Assembly: GCF_000689395.1 (NCBI RefSeq)
Contig: NZ_HG966617.1
Span: 287,521-351,520, forward strand
Reading direction: 5' to 3'
DNA: 64,000 bases
From: Candidatus Phaeomarinobacter ectocarpi
GTDB lineage: Bacteria; Pseudomonadota; Alphaproteobacteria; CGMCC-115125
Shown: piece by piece, positions 43,602 to 51,754 of the stretch
How the letters are laid out: each line of letters opens with the position of its first letter
Numbering within the stretch: the first letter of the stretch is position 1
Made by a program: the position numbers and the translations under genes
Notes under the pieces: generated by a model
Database searches by the model: none
Told to the model about the DNA's origin: nothing
The model's input: the letters and a program-made list of their open reading frames with translations, nothing else

Positions 43602-44807
43602 ATGATGCGGGCCAATCTGAATGCGAAAGACACTGTGACAATGACCGCTGCCGCCCAAAACGCGCCGAATACCGGCATCCTTGATGATCAGCGAGACGGC
43701 ATCCTGCCCGCCGCCGAAATCTCAGCCCTGTGGCAGGCTGGTGTGATCCGCGCCAATCAGCCCCCCGCTGAAAAGCAGATTCAGCCCGCCAGCCTTGATC
43801 TGAGGCTGGGTGAAACGGCCTATCGCGTCCGCGCCAGCTTCCTCCCCGGCCACGGCGAACCGGTGTCGCACAAGCTCGAGAGCCTGAAGCTGCACGAAAT
43901 TGACCTGCGCGAAGGCGCGGTTCTGGAGACAGGCTGCGTCTATCTCGTGCCGCTGCTTGAGAGCCTTTCCCTGCCAGACACCCTTACCGCCGCGGCCAAT
44001 CCCAAAAGCTCAACAGGCCGTCTTGATGTTTTCACCCGCGTCATCGTTGATGGCGGCATCGAGTTTGATCAGATACCCGCTGGCTATGAAGGCCCGCTCT
44101 ACGCGGAAATCAGCCCACGGACGTTTTCAATTCTTGTACGTACCGGCTCGCGCTTGTCGCAGTTGCGGTTGCGCAGGGGTGATGCCGCTGTAGCGCCTGA
44201 AGACATGCTGCGTCTTCAGGCTGATGCAGGTCTCATCACCGGAACGTCTGACGCGGGCGTTGCTCCAACCAATGATGCACGTGGCATCACGCTAAGTGTT
44301 GATCTGCGCGGCGAAGATGAAACCGGCCTTATCGGCTATCGCGCCAAGCGGCATTCAGGCCTTGTCGATGTGGACAGGGTCGGGGCCTATGACGTCCTTG
44401 ATTACTGGGACCCCGTCCATGTGCGCGGAGACGCACGCATTATTCTGGACCCGGACGAATTCTATATCCTTGCCAGCCGTGAAGCGGTGCAGATACCAGC
44501 CGACTATGCCGCCGAAATGGTTCCCTATGACCCATTGGTGGGCGAGTTCCGCGTTCATTACGCCGGCTTCTTTGATCCCGGCTTTGGGGCGGCAGAAGCC
44601 CACGGTGCAGGTGCTCGTGCAGTGCTGGAAGTACGAAGCCACGAGGTGCCGTTCATTCTGGAACATGGTCAGACCATCGGCCGCCTTGTGTATGAGCACA
44701 TGGCCAGTCGGCCGGACGCGCTGTATGGGCAGGATCTGGGTTCCAACTATCAGCGTCAGGGCCTGAAGCTTTCCAAACACTTCAAGGCTGACGGGTCACG
44801 CGCGTGA
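43602..44807 (+). CDS. dcd: dCTP deaminase, two-domain alphaproteobacterial form
   Basis: Supplies dUTP for thymidylate synthesis by deaminating dCTP. 401 aa, about twice the 190 aa of the E. coli enzyme, with two dUTPase-like jelly-roll halves. The N-terminal half has QIQPASLDLRLGETAYR and NPKSSTGRLDVFTRVI with the phosphate-binding SSTGR. The C-terminal half has EFYILASREAVQIP and YAAEMVPYDP. This duplicated form is usual in Alphaproteobacteria. The start could also be ATG 43641; neither has a good ribosome site. Its stop overlaps the lrgA start. Confidence 0.88.
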   Translation: MMRANLNAKDTVTMTAAAQNAPNTGILDDQRDGILPAAEISALWQAGVIRANQPPAEKQIQPASLDLRLGETAYRVRASFLPGHGEPVSHKLESLKLHEIDLREGAVLETGCVYLVPLLESLSLPDTLTAAANPKSSTGRLDVFTRVIVDGGIEFDQIPAGYEGPLYAEISPRTFSILVRTGSRLSQLRLRRGDAAVAPEDMLRLQADAGLITGTSDAGVAPTNDARGITLSVDLRGEDETGLIGYRAKRHSGLVDVDRVGAYDVLDYWDPVHVRGDARIILDPDEFYILASREAVQIPADYAAEMVPYDPLVGEFRVHYAGFFDPGFGAAEAHGAGARAVLEVRSHEVPFILEHGQTIGRLVYEHMASRPDALYGQDLGSNYQRQGLKLSKHFKADGSRA

Positions 44808-45175
44808 TGCGTCTTGCTGCGGCGTTGTTTGGCGGTGCCATTGCACTCATTGCAGCGCAGCTTGTCGGCACGGCGTTCATGCAGGGCATGGGCATCCCGG
44901 TGCCCGGCGCGGTTGCCGGGCTGATCCTGATGCTTGTGGCGCTGGCCATCGTCGGCGGCGTGCCAAACGGTCTGGGCAAATTGTCTGATCTGCTTTTGCG
45001 CCATCTCAATCTGTTCTTTGTGCCGGCGGGTGTCGGGCTCATGGCACATTTGGGATTGCTCGCCCGCGATGGTGGACCGTTGATGATCGCCATCGTCGTC
45101 AGCACGCTTGCAGGCCTGGTGGTGGCTGGCGTTGTTTTCGTTTGGGCCCGGAAGCGAGCGGGGGTCGAATCATGA
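44807..45175 (+). CDS. lrgA: CidA/LrgA family holin-like membrane protein
   Basis: 122 aa with four membrane helices and the LrgA signature (GMGIPVPGAVAGLILM, about 29-44). CidA/LrgA proteins are holin-like and, with LrgB, affect murein hydrolase activity, pyruvate or glycolate movement. The start overlaps the dcd stop (TGATG) and the stop overlaps the lrgB start (ATGA), so all three genes are translationally coupled. Confidence 0.88.
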   Translation: MRLAAALFGGAIALIAAQLVGTAFMQGMGIPVPGAVAGLILMLVALAIVGGVPNGLGKLSDLLLRHLNLFFVPAGVGLMAHLGLLARDGGPLMIAIVVSTLAGLVVAGVVFVWARKRAGVES

Positions 45176-45855
45176 GCGCTCTTGTGTGGCTCGGCATCAC
45201 CATCATTGCGTATCTGGGCGCACTTGCTTTCGCCCGCCGCGTGAATGGTCACCCGCTGGCCAACCCGGTTCTGGTGGCTTCTATTCCGGTTATCGTGCTG
45301 ATGCTGGCAACGGACACGCCGCACGAGGTCTATCAGGAAGGCGGCGCGTGGCTGCTGGCGCTGCTTGGACCTGCAACTGTTGCTTTGGCAATCCCGCTGT
45401 TTCGCAACTGGCCAAAAGTGCGCGCTGCCGCAGGTCCTTTGTTTTTGGCGATCGGCGCCGGGTCCGCTACGGCAGTGGCAACGGCATTGGGTACCGCTTG
45501 GGCGCTTGGCGCCGAAATGCAGACATTGCTGTCCCTCGCTCCCAAATCTGTCACCACGCCAATCGCCATGGGCATCGCGCAAACCACCAGCGGTTTGCCT
45601 TTGTTGGCAGCAGCCATCGTCATTGTGACGGGTGTCATCGGGGCCGTCATTGGGCCGTGGTTGCTGAGCCGCGTCGGTGTCGTTGACCCTGAAGCGCACG
45701 GCGTGGCGCTTGGCACCGCAGCTCATGGCATTGGCACGGCGCGCGCCTTTCAGGAGGGCGAAGAGACCGGCACGTTCTCAGGCGTCGCCATGGGCGTGAA
45801 CGGCATTGCGACCGCGCTGCTCCTGCCATGGCTGCTTATCTGGCTGTTCGGCTGA
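45172..45855 (+). CDS. lrgB: LrgB family membrane protein
   Basis: 227 aa with six to seven helices. The LrgB core motif is visible: LLGPATVALAIPLFRNW, LAPKSVTTPIAMGIA, and HGIGTARAFQEGEETG. It works with LrgA/CidA-type proteins; the homologous plant fusion PLGG1 exports glycolate/glycerate from plastids. The start ATG 45172 overlaps the lrgA stop. A pyrimidine nucleotide gene at the head of this unit is unexpected. Confidence 0.92.
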   Translation: MSALVWLGITIIAYLGALAFARRVNGHPLANPVLVASIPVIVLMLATDTPHEVYQEGGAWLLALLGPATVALAIPLFRNWPKVRAAAGPLFLAIGAGSATAVATALGTAWALGAEMQTLLSLAPKSVTTPIAMGIAQTTSGLPLLAAAIVIVTGVIGAVIGPWLLSRVGVVDPEAHGVALGTAAHGIGTARAFQEGEETGTFSGVAMGVNGIATALLLPWLLIWLFG

Positions 45856-45917
45856 TCGTTCTTGTCAGCGCGCCCTGTGTTGGACTAACGTCCGCGTCCG
45901 CCTTCAAGGGCGGCCAA

Positions 45918-45991
45918 GCGGGTGTAGCTCAATGGTAGAGCAGCAGCTTCCCAAGCTGACGACGAGAGTTCGATTCTCTTCACCCGCTCCA
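45918..45991 (+). tRNA. tRNA-Gly (anticodon CCC)
   Basis: Full cloverleaf: acceptor GCGGGTG/CACCCGC (45918-45924 with 45981-45987), D-arm GCTC/GAGC, anticodon loop TTCCCAA with CCC at its centre, T-loop TTCGATT, discriminator T and encoded CCA (45989-45991). It closely resembles E. coli tRNA-Gly(CCC). The 27-43 pair looks like a G-A mismatch. It reads GGG codons. Confidence 0.95.
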
Positions 45992-46134
45992 AATTTTCAC
46001 ACAGAGCCCTGTCTGTTTTGCTTGGCCGCGGGGTATTGCGGAGCCAAAACGATCAAGGGGAATGAGCGCAGCCGTGAAGCCGGTGCGATCACTCCCCTGA
46101 TGTTTATGGCGACTAGTCGTCTGGAAGAGTCGGT

Positions 46135-46776
46135 CTAGTCGACGTGTGTAATCAGAGTATCGTTTGACTTGCGGACTTTCGGCATCGCCAGCAGCCAATC
46201 GCCTGTTGGGTCACGGTACCCCAGCGGCAACAGAACAACAGAGCGCAAGCCGCGTTCCTTAAGGCCCAAAATCTTGTCGACCGTTGCCGGGTCGAAACCT
46301 TCCATCGGTGTGCTGTCGACTTCCTGATCGGCGGCGGCGATCAGCGCAAAGCCCAAAGCGATATATGCCTGGCGGGCTGCATGGGCATAATTGACCTCTG
46401 CTTCGCGCGGGACATAGTTGTTTTTCAGGTTGCCGTAATACTCGTGAATCAGCGGTATCTCGCCGCGTGCCTGCACATTCAACTGCGTGACGTCGTCGAT
46501 ACGTTCGTTTGTATAGTTGTCCCACGCAGCAAATACCAAAAGATGTGACCCGTCCGTAATCGGGCTCTGGTCGCTGGCGGCGGTGCGAATTTCTGCCAGA
46601 ACATCGGGGTTTGTGACGACGATTACCTCAAACGGCTGCGTGCCGCTCGATGTCGGTGCCATGCGGACAGCTTCCAGGATGGCATCAACCTTTTCCTGCG
46701 GAACTGTCTTTGCCGGGTCCATTTTCTTTGTGGCGTAGCGCCAGTTCAAAAGGTCGATGAGAGGCTTCGTGGTCAT
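46135..46776 (-). CDS. NAD(P)H-dependent nitroreductase (NfsB-like)
   Basis: 213 aa FMN flavoprotein of the nitroreductase family, the usual length. Landmarks are RYATKKMDP near the N-terminus (FMN phosphate binding by RxATK), AVRMAPTSSGTQPFEV, ARQAYIALGFALIAAADQEV, and a C-terminal LLPLGYRDPTGDW. Members reduce quinones, nitroaromatics or flavins. Divergent from an HxlR-type regulator with an inverted repeat between them, so it is the likely target of that regulator. Confidence 0.92.
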   Translation of the reverse strand: MTTKPLIDLLNWRYATKKMDPAKTVPQEKVDAILEAVRMAPTSSGTQPFEVIVVTNPDVLAEIRTAASDQSPITDGSHLLVFAAWDNYTNERIDDVTQLNVQARGEIPLIHEYYGNLKNNYVPREAEVNYAHAARQAYIALGFALIAAADQEVDSTPMEGFDPATVDKILGLKERGLRSVVLLPLGYRDPTGDWLLAMPKVRKSNDTLITHVD

Positions 46777-46815
46777 GTGCTGGGTCCTACCGGAGTGATT
46801 TCACAGGGTGGTATA

Positions 46816-46848
46816 CTTTAGTAACTGAAGATATATTGAATACTAAAG
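46816..46848. promoter_or_regulatory. Inverted-repeat operator between nitroreductase and HxlR genes
   Basis: CTTTAGTA (46816-46823) is perfectly inverted as TACTAAAG (46841-46848) with a 17-bp AT-rich spacer. It lies in the 124-bp divergent intergenic region and is the only clear dyad there. Confidence 0.6.
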
Positions 46849-46900
46849 GTTCGCGCAAGAAGGCACAGTTTTGAGCCTTGGTTACAAGAAGGGAACCACC

Positions 46901-47287
46901 ATGCCAGCTTCAGAGTCCGCGTCCGAACAATGCCCAAATTGCAAACGCATCAGCGAGGTTCTGACGCGGGTTGGAGATCGATGGAGCGTCCTGGTGATCA
47001 TCTCGCTATCGCAGTACGGAACCCTGCGCTTCAATGAACTGAAGCGGAATCTGGGCATTTCTCAACGGATGCTGAGCCGTACCCTGCGTGAGCTGGAGCG
47101 GGACGGGCTCGTCAATCGGACCTACCATCCAACAATCCCTCCCAAGGTGGAGTACAACCTCACATCGATGGGCGAGTCTTTTCGCGAGCCTGTAAACGCC
47201 TTGGGACAATGGGCGCTTGAGAATCTCGTGACGATTGATGCTGCCCGCGAAACCTATGATGCGGCTGCGGAGGCAAATGCAAGCTGA
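46901..47287 (+). CDS. HxlR-family winged-helix regulator
   Basis: 128 aa. The HxlR signature includes the conserved N-terminal Cys (SEQCPNCKRI), VLTRVGDRWSVLVIISL, RFNELKRNLGISQRMLSRTL and LVNRTYHPTIPPKVEYNLT. The cysteines in CPNC could sense aldehydes or electrophiles as in other HxlR/YodB proteins (family knowledge). ATG 46901 behind AGAAGGG is preferred over TTG 46871. It probably controls the divergent nitroreductase. Confidence 0.92.
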   Translation: MPASESASEQCPNCKRISEVLTRVGDRWSVLVIISLSQYGTLRFNELKRNLGISQRMLSRTLRELERDGLVNRTYHPTIPPKVEYNLTSMGESFREPVNALGQWALENLVTIDAARETYDAAAEANAS

Positions 47288-47447
47288 CGCCTTGACTTCG
47301 CTGCCTCGGCGTTTCCTCCCCATCTTGTGATTGCCAGTCCGAATAAGGCCCGCAAATCACCTTCCAATCGCCACATTCCCTCCCGCCCGTGGCCGCAAAC
47401 GAGCGCGATATCTGCGTGCATTGATTGATGTTCAGGGGAGGGATCAC

Positions 47448-49040
47448 ATGCAGACCCTTAAATTTGACGGCCGCCTCGCACGTGCTGGTTTTCTTGCAGC
47501 GCTCGGATTTGCGCTGATGCTCGTGGTCGGCGCTTTTGCCGGCAAGGCCAAAGCTGAAGTAGACGCGCTCGACACCGCCGCACTTGATACCAAGGTGAGC
47601 TATGACCAGCCGCTCATCAAGCGCAGCGAGAGCACGACCATTCATTTGATGATTGAGGTTCATTCCCCGCGCGAAGCCTGGCCGGGTACACAGGACCGTC
47701 CGCCGGTCAATCTGGCGCTGGTGCTCGATCGCTCCGGCTCCATGGAAGACAAAGGCAAGCTGGAATACGCCAAGCGCGCAGCAAAGCTGATGGTCGACTT
47801 GCTGGACCCGCGCGACCGCGTGGCAATTGTTGAGTATGACGACCGCATCAATGTGTTGTGGCCATCCGCACCTGTTGAGAATGCCCGCGAGATCCATCGC
47901 CGCATTGATGGGCTGACCTCTCGCGGCAGCACCAACCTCACCGGCGGCATGATGCGCGGTGTGGATGAAGTGCTGAAGCACTTTGATCGTTCAGAGCTGA
48001 ACCGCGTGGTGCTTCTATCTGATGGCCTGGCCAATCAGGGCATCACCGACCCTTATGATATTGCCCGCGAAGTGCGCGGAGCGCGCCGCGACGGCGTACG
48101 CATCTCCTCCATTGGTCTTGGCCTCGACTATGATGAAAACCTCATGCAGGCCATCGCGGAAAACGGCGCCGGCAACTACCATTATGTAGAACACCCCTCG
48201 CAGATCGCCCGCATCTTTGAAGAAGAACTCTCAACGCTGGTGCGCACCACGGCGCGGGACATCAAGCTGCGATTGAATGGCTCTGGCGCCATCACCAGCA
48301 TCGATGTCATTTCCCTGGAAAGCGACACGCCGGATAATGTGTCAGTCGGTGACATGTTTGCGGGTGAAACCCAGCGCATCATGCTGAAGGTTGATGTTGC
48401 TGGCACCGATGCCGCCAGCATTGCCCTGGGTGATCTGGAAATGGCTTACACCGATGCCCGCTCCGGCAAGGAGCAGACCACGGTTGTTCCGCTGACATTG
48501 AAGACCAGCACTGACGCAGCGGCCGTCAAGAAGGCCCGCAACGAGGACGTTGTCGTGGAAGCAGCGCTGTTCGATGCAGAACGCACGCAGCTTGCAGCCG
48601 TTGCCGCCTACGAAGCGGGTGACACCGCCCGTGCCGATGGATTGCTTGAGGAACTGTCCGCCCGCGTTGAAACGCAGGCGGCTGACATGGACGATGGTCG
48701 CCTGAGTGCAAAGCTCGAAGCCCTCACGGTAGAACGTGAGCAGATGAGCGTTGCCGGGGCCCCAGCCGAGCGCAGTGCCTACCTCAAGAGCAGCAAGCAG
48801 CGGCTCTATCAGGCAAAGTCCGGTAAGCGCGCTGGGTATCAACTGCAGGTCGGTGACGAAGGCCTCGAGGTTGAACGTCTGCAGACGGCGCTGACCAACA
48901 AAGGCTTCTGGTCAGGACCGATCGACGGCAAATACACCGATGATCTAGAGGAGGCTGTGGACGAGTTCCAGGCTGCTGAAGGCATCAAGCAGGATGGTGT
49001 CGCCGGACCATCAACCTTGCAGAACCTAGGTCTGTACTAG
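47448..49040 (+). CDS. Exported VWA-domain protein with C-terminal peptidoglycan-binding domain
   Basis: 530 aa. A signal peptide or anchor (about 12-36) precedes a von Willebrand A domain (about 85-265) with an intact MIDAS: DRSGSM, the Thr in GSTNLTGG and Asp in LLSDGLANQG. A beta-rich middle and helical segment (about 370-450) follow. A PG_binding_1 domain (about 465-530, VGDEGLEVERLQTALTNKGF...DGVAGPSTLQNLGL) ends the protein. ATG 47448 has GGGGAGGG upstream. The layout suggests a periplasmic, cell-wall-associated scaffold binding a ligand through a divalent metal. Function unknown. Confidence 0.85.
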   Translation: MQTLKFDGRLARAGFLAALGFALMLVVGAFAGKAKAEVDALDTAALDTKVSYDQPLIKRSESTTIHLMIEVHSPREAWPGTQDRPPVNLALVLDRSGSMEDKGKLEYAKRAAKLMVDLLDPRDRVAIVEYDDRINVLWPSAPVENAREIHRRIDGLTSRGSTNLTGGMMRGVDEVLKHFDRSELNRVVLLSDGLANQGITDPYDIAREVRGARRDGVRISSIGLGLDYDENLMQAIAENGAGNYHYVEHPSQIARIFEEELSTLVRTTARDIKLRLNGSGAITSIDVISLESDTPDNVSVGDMFAGETQRIMLKVDVAGTDAASIALGDLEMAYTDARSGKEQTTVVPLTLKTSTDAAAVKKARNEDVVVEAALFDAERTQLAAVAAYEAGDTARADGLLEELSARVETQAADMDDGRLSAKLEALTVEREQMSVAGAPAERSAYLKSSKQRLYQAKSGKRAGYQLQVGDEGLEVERLQTALTNKGFWSGPIDGKYTDDLEEAVDEFQAAEGIKQDGVAGPSTLQNLGLY

Positions 49041-49049
49041 AGGCCTCTA

Positions 49050-51029
49050 CTAGAGGTCTGAACCCTTACCACGATGGGCCAGCTGCGCCAGTTGTGCGCG
49101 GCTGGCCTTGCTTATGGCGTGGTGCGTCTTTTCCCAATAAGAGGGTCTGGTGAAGAGCTGCCAGATGGCCAGATAGGCCCCCAGCGACAGAAGTGGCCAG
49201 TAAAACACCATCAAGAATGTATGCGGTACCAGATGTTGCGCATCTCGGTGCTGAACAGCAGCGATGCCCGCACAGACGGACACGATGTATCCGCCGCCCA
49301 GCAAAATGCCATTGAACAGGATCATCAGTGTGGGCACGTCCGGCGAGGTGAAGTAGGCCAGCGCTGACCCATTGAAGGCGATTCCTGCTGCGGCAAATAT
49401 CCAGACAAGCGGATGCGTGAGGGCGGAGACGATTGATCCGCCAATCAACAACTGAAAACCCAAAAACCCCATCGGCCCCAGTTTGCGAAACAGATCGACA
49501 GGTCTGCGCATATGCACCAGCCACGTCTGCGCATAGCCCTTCAGCCACCGTGACCGTTGTCGAAGCCAGTTGCCCATCTCGCAATTGGCTTCTTCATAGG
49601 TGACAGAATCTAGAATGGCGCAGCGATATCCCTTTTGGGCCAGTCGAATGCCAAGATCCGCATCTTCAGTGACATTGTATGGGTCCCACGCGCCCACATC
49701 CCGGAGCGCTTTCATTCGAAAGTGGGTGGATGTGCCACCAAGCGGAATCGGCATGCCGAGTTTTTCAACGGTCGGCAACAGCAGATCGAACCACATGTTG
49801 AATTCGATGGTGAATTGCCGCGTCAGCCAGTTTTCAGATGCATTGAAGTAGGTGAGCGGTGCCTGCAGGCATGCGATGTTGTCGTCGCTGGTTGCGAACA
49901 TCGCCACAGCCTTTTTGAGTTGCAGTGGATCTGGCTGATCTTCCGCATCAAAAATCACCAGATACTCGCCGCGGGCAAACTGCAGGGCGTAGTTGCAGGC
50001 CTTGGGTTTTGTGCGCGGTGAACTTTCCGGCACCCGAATGAATTCCACATAGCTTTCAAGGCCCAGCGCCTTGGCAGTCCCAATGGTCTCGTCGTCATCA
50101 CCTTCCAGCACCAGCTTGATGTCCAGTTTAGCGCGCGGATAATCGAGTTTGCCCAGCGCCTGAGCCAGCAGCGGCAGCACGTTTGCTTCTTTGTAGAGTG
50201 GTACGATGATGGTGTAGATCGGCAGGTCCAAGTCGTCCGGAAGCTGATCAATCGATCGTCTCGCCTGGCGCGCCGCAATGCCAATGGGGATCGACGCCGC
50301 GCGCAGCACAAGCACCGCTAGGAAAAACAGCCCCAGCAACGCATTGAGAAGCAGCAAGGTTGTCAGTGGTGCGAGTAAGAGAGCCAACACACTCCCGGCC
50401 AGAAGAGCACCGACCCAGAAAATCTGTCGCTTGTTTATTAGGGCCTTTGCCGAAAGCGTTGGCTCCGCCTCGTCCAGAGAAAATTGTGCCGTATGCTGAA
50501 TCTTATCGCCGAACTGCGCCTGTAGTGTCCACACGACGTCCAGCCGCGATGTAACAGCAAACGCAATGTTGCCTTGGGGTGCAGGCCTTCCATCTGCACG
50601 TCTGCGAGCAATCTCGCGCGCCGAAGCCAGCGGGTCGGGGGTTGCCAGAATGGGCCGTCGCGACGGCGTGCCGTCATCAGTGCCGGTGGGGATGATTTCT
50701 GCAGACAGATAAAAGTCCAGCAAGGATTGATCAAACGCATCCGCCGGAGGGGGAGTTTTGAGGACATTCACAAATGGGAGTCCAAGGTGGGCTGCGAGGG
50801 TCGAGTAGAGGTCAACTGGTTTGACGAACCCAAGCGCCAGGACAGCCTGTCCCAGCGGCACACCCCAAGTCTCGGCTGCGTCCAGCGATGTCTGAAGCTG
50901 GGCGGTGCTAATTATCCTGGCATCCAGAAGAGCCTGCCCCAGCGGTTGCCGCATCGCTGGCGGGTGGCGTGGGCCATACGGTGCCGTCGCCGCCGCCCGC
51001 GTCTGGTTGCTCGGCGTTCCGTCAGGCAT
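49050..51029 (-). CDS. Processive GT2 glycosyltransferase with N-terminal MshEN-like domain
   Basis: 659 aa. Residues about 30-95 resemble an MshEN/GSPII_E_N module (LGQALLDARIISTAQLQTSL...PLGQAVLALGFVKPVDLYS), a known c-di-GMP-binding fold. The Arg of the RLGxx signature is not kept in either half. Two membrane helices (about 195-250) lead to a GT2 domain with D in LEGDDDETI, FDAEDQPDP, TEDADLGIRL and QRSRWLKG, the D-D-D-QxxRW set of processive enzymes. Four to five C-terminal helices follow. It resembles NfrB-type enzymes with domain order reversed. The start is ATG 51029. The product glycan is unknown. Confidence 0.82.
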   Translation of the reverse strand: MPDGTPSNQTRAAATAPYGPRHPPAMRQPLGQALLDARIISTAQLQTSLDAAETWGVPLGQAVLALGFVKPVDLYSTLAAHLGLPFVNVLKTPPPADAFDQSLLDFYLSAEIIPTGTDDGTPSRRPILATPDPLASAREIARRRADGRPAPQGNIAFAVTSRLDVVWTLQAQFGDKIQHTAQFSLDEAEPTLSAKALINKRQIFWVGALLAGSVLALLLAPLTTLLLLNALLGLFFLAVLVLRAASIPIGIAARQARRSIDQLPDDLDLPIYTIIVPLYKEANVLPLLAQALGKLDYPRAKLDIKLVLEGDDDETIGTAKALGLESYVEFIRVPESSPRTKPKACNYALQFARGEYLVIFDAEDQPDPLQLKKAVAMFATSDDNIACLQAPLTYFNASENWLTRQFTIEFNMWFDLLLPTVEKLGMPIPLGGTSTHFRMKALRDVGAWDPYNVTEDADLGIRLAQKGYRCAILDSVTYEEANCEMGNWLRQRSRWLKGYAQTWLVHMRRPVDLFRKLGPMGFLGFQLLIGGSIVSALTHPLVWIFAAAGIAFNGSALAYFTSPDVPTLMILFNGILLGGGYIVSVCAGIAAVQHRDAQHLVPHTFLMVFYWPLLSLGAYLAIWQLFTRPSYWEKTHHAISKASRAQLAQLAHRGKGSDL

Positions 51030-51146
51030 ACGCCCCCCATCTTTTCCACGTCTTCTTTCGGGCAACTATAGGAAAATATCGCATAGGTAGCAAAGGGTTG
51101 TGTTTGCGATCGGCTCAACAAGGCGATGCGCGAGGCGGTCGACGAC

Positions 51147-51179
51147 AAAAAAAGGCCCGGACGCAGTGTCCGGGCCTTT
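51147..51179 (-). terminator. Intrinsic terminator of the acidic lipoprotein gene
   Basis: On the minus strand AAAGGCCCGGAC pairs with GTCCGGGCCTTT around a 5-nt loop (51151-51179), followed by a run of seven T (51153-51147). It separates the lipoprotein gene from the glycosyltransferase gene. Confidence 0.9.
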
Positions 51180-51212
51180 CAAGATGTCTTCGGTACATAG
51201 GTACCGATTGTC

Positions 51213-51584
51213 TTAGTTGGGTTCACCTTCCGCATTCACGGCGGCATCGTCCACAGCGTCCGGCTCGTCGCTCGGCATCTCAATGTCGACGCTCGGCAGG
51301 GTGATTTCAGTGTCTTCTGTCGTCACCTTGGGCACCGGAACCGTTGCTTCTGTCGTGCCAAGTTCGACGTCTGGTGTCTCAATCTCGATCTCAGGCAGAC
51401 GAACTTCGCCCTCGACTTCAACGTCGGGGACATTACCACCTTCAACCGACACGTCGACGTCAGGCATGGTCAATTCGCCCTCGACGTTCACGTCAGGCAA
51501 CTCGCCTTCTTCCTCAACATCCACGTCGCAAGCGGCAACGCCGGTCATCAGGGCGGCCACAAGTGCAATTTTTCCAAAAGTCAT
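51213..51584 (-). CDS. Small acidic repeat lipoprotein
   Basis: 123 aa. A lipoprotein signal ends in the lipobox TGVAAC (Cys19). The mature part is strongly acidic with alternating Val/Ile and Asp/Glu, and repeats of the form P-D/E-V/I-x-V/I-E (LPDVNVEGE, MPDVDVSVEG, VPDVEVEGE, LPEIEIETPDVEL). This suggests short beta strands joined by proline turns. I recognise no family. Monocistronic, with its own terminator, and next to another low-complexity lipoprotein. Confidence 0.75.
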   Translation of the reverse strand: MTFGKIALVAALMTGVAACDVDVEEEGELPDVNVEGELTMPDVDVSVEGGNVPDVEVEGEVRLPEIEIETPDVELGTTEATVPVPKVTTEDTEITLPSVDIEMPSDEPDAVDDAAVNAEGEPN

Positions 51585-51680
51585 TATTTTTCATTGGGCC
51601 GCTCTCCGGTCCCAACCCTTCTATCCAATGTCTGGCAATAGAAACCACGACCAGGAACTTGGTTCCCAAAAAAGGGGCCG

Positions 51681-51719
51681 AAAACAAAAACGGCGGCCAT
51701 CCTGTCTGGATGACCGCCG
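51681..51719 (-). terminator. Intrinsic terminator of the Ala-rich lipoprotein gene
   Basis: On the minus strand a 12-bp stem (51719-51708 with 51702-51691, one G-U pair) with a 5-nt loop is followed by TTTTTGTTTT. The G-U pair is consistent with the minus-strand transcript. Confidence 0.9.
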
Positions 51720-51754
51720 CCTTTTGTCCGGAAACCGGAAAGGTCTGTTGAACT

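Noticed and set aside
45856-46134. Integration site or genomic island at tRNA-Gly
   Set aside because: No integrase, no repeat of the tRNA 3' end downstream and no change in gene style, so no island is supported.
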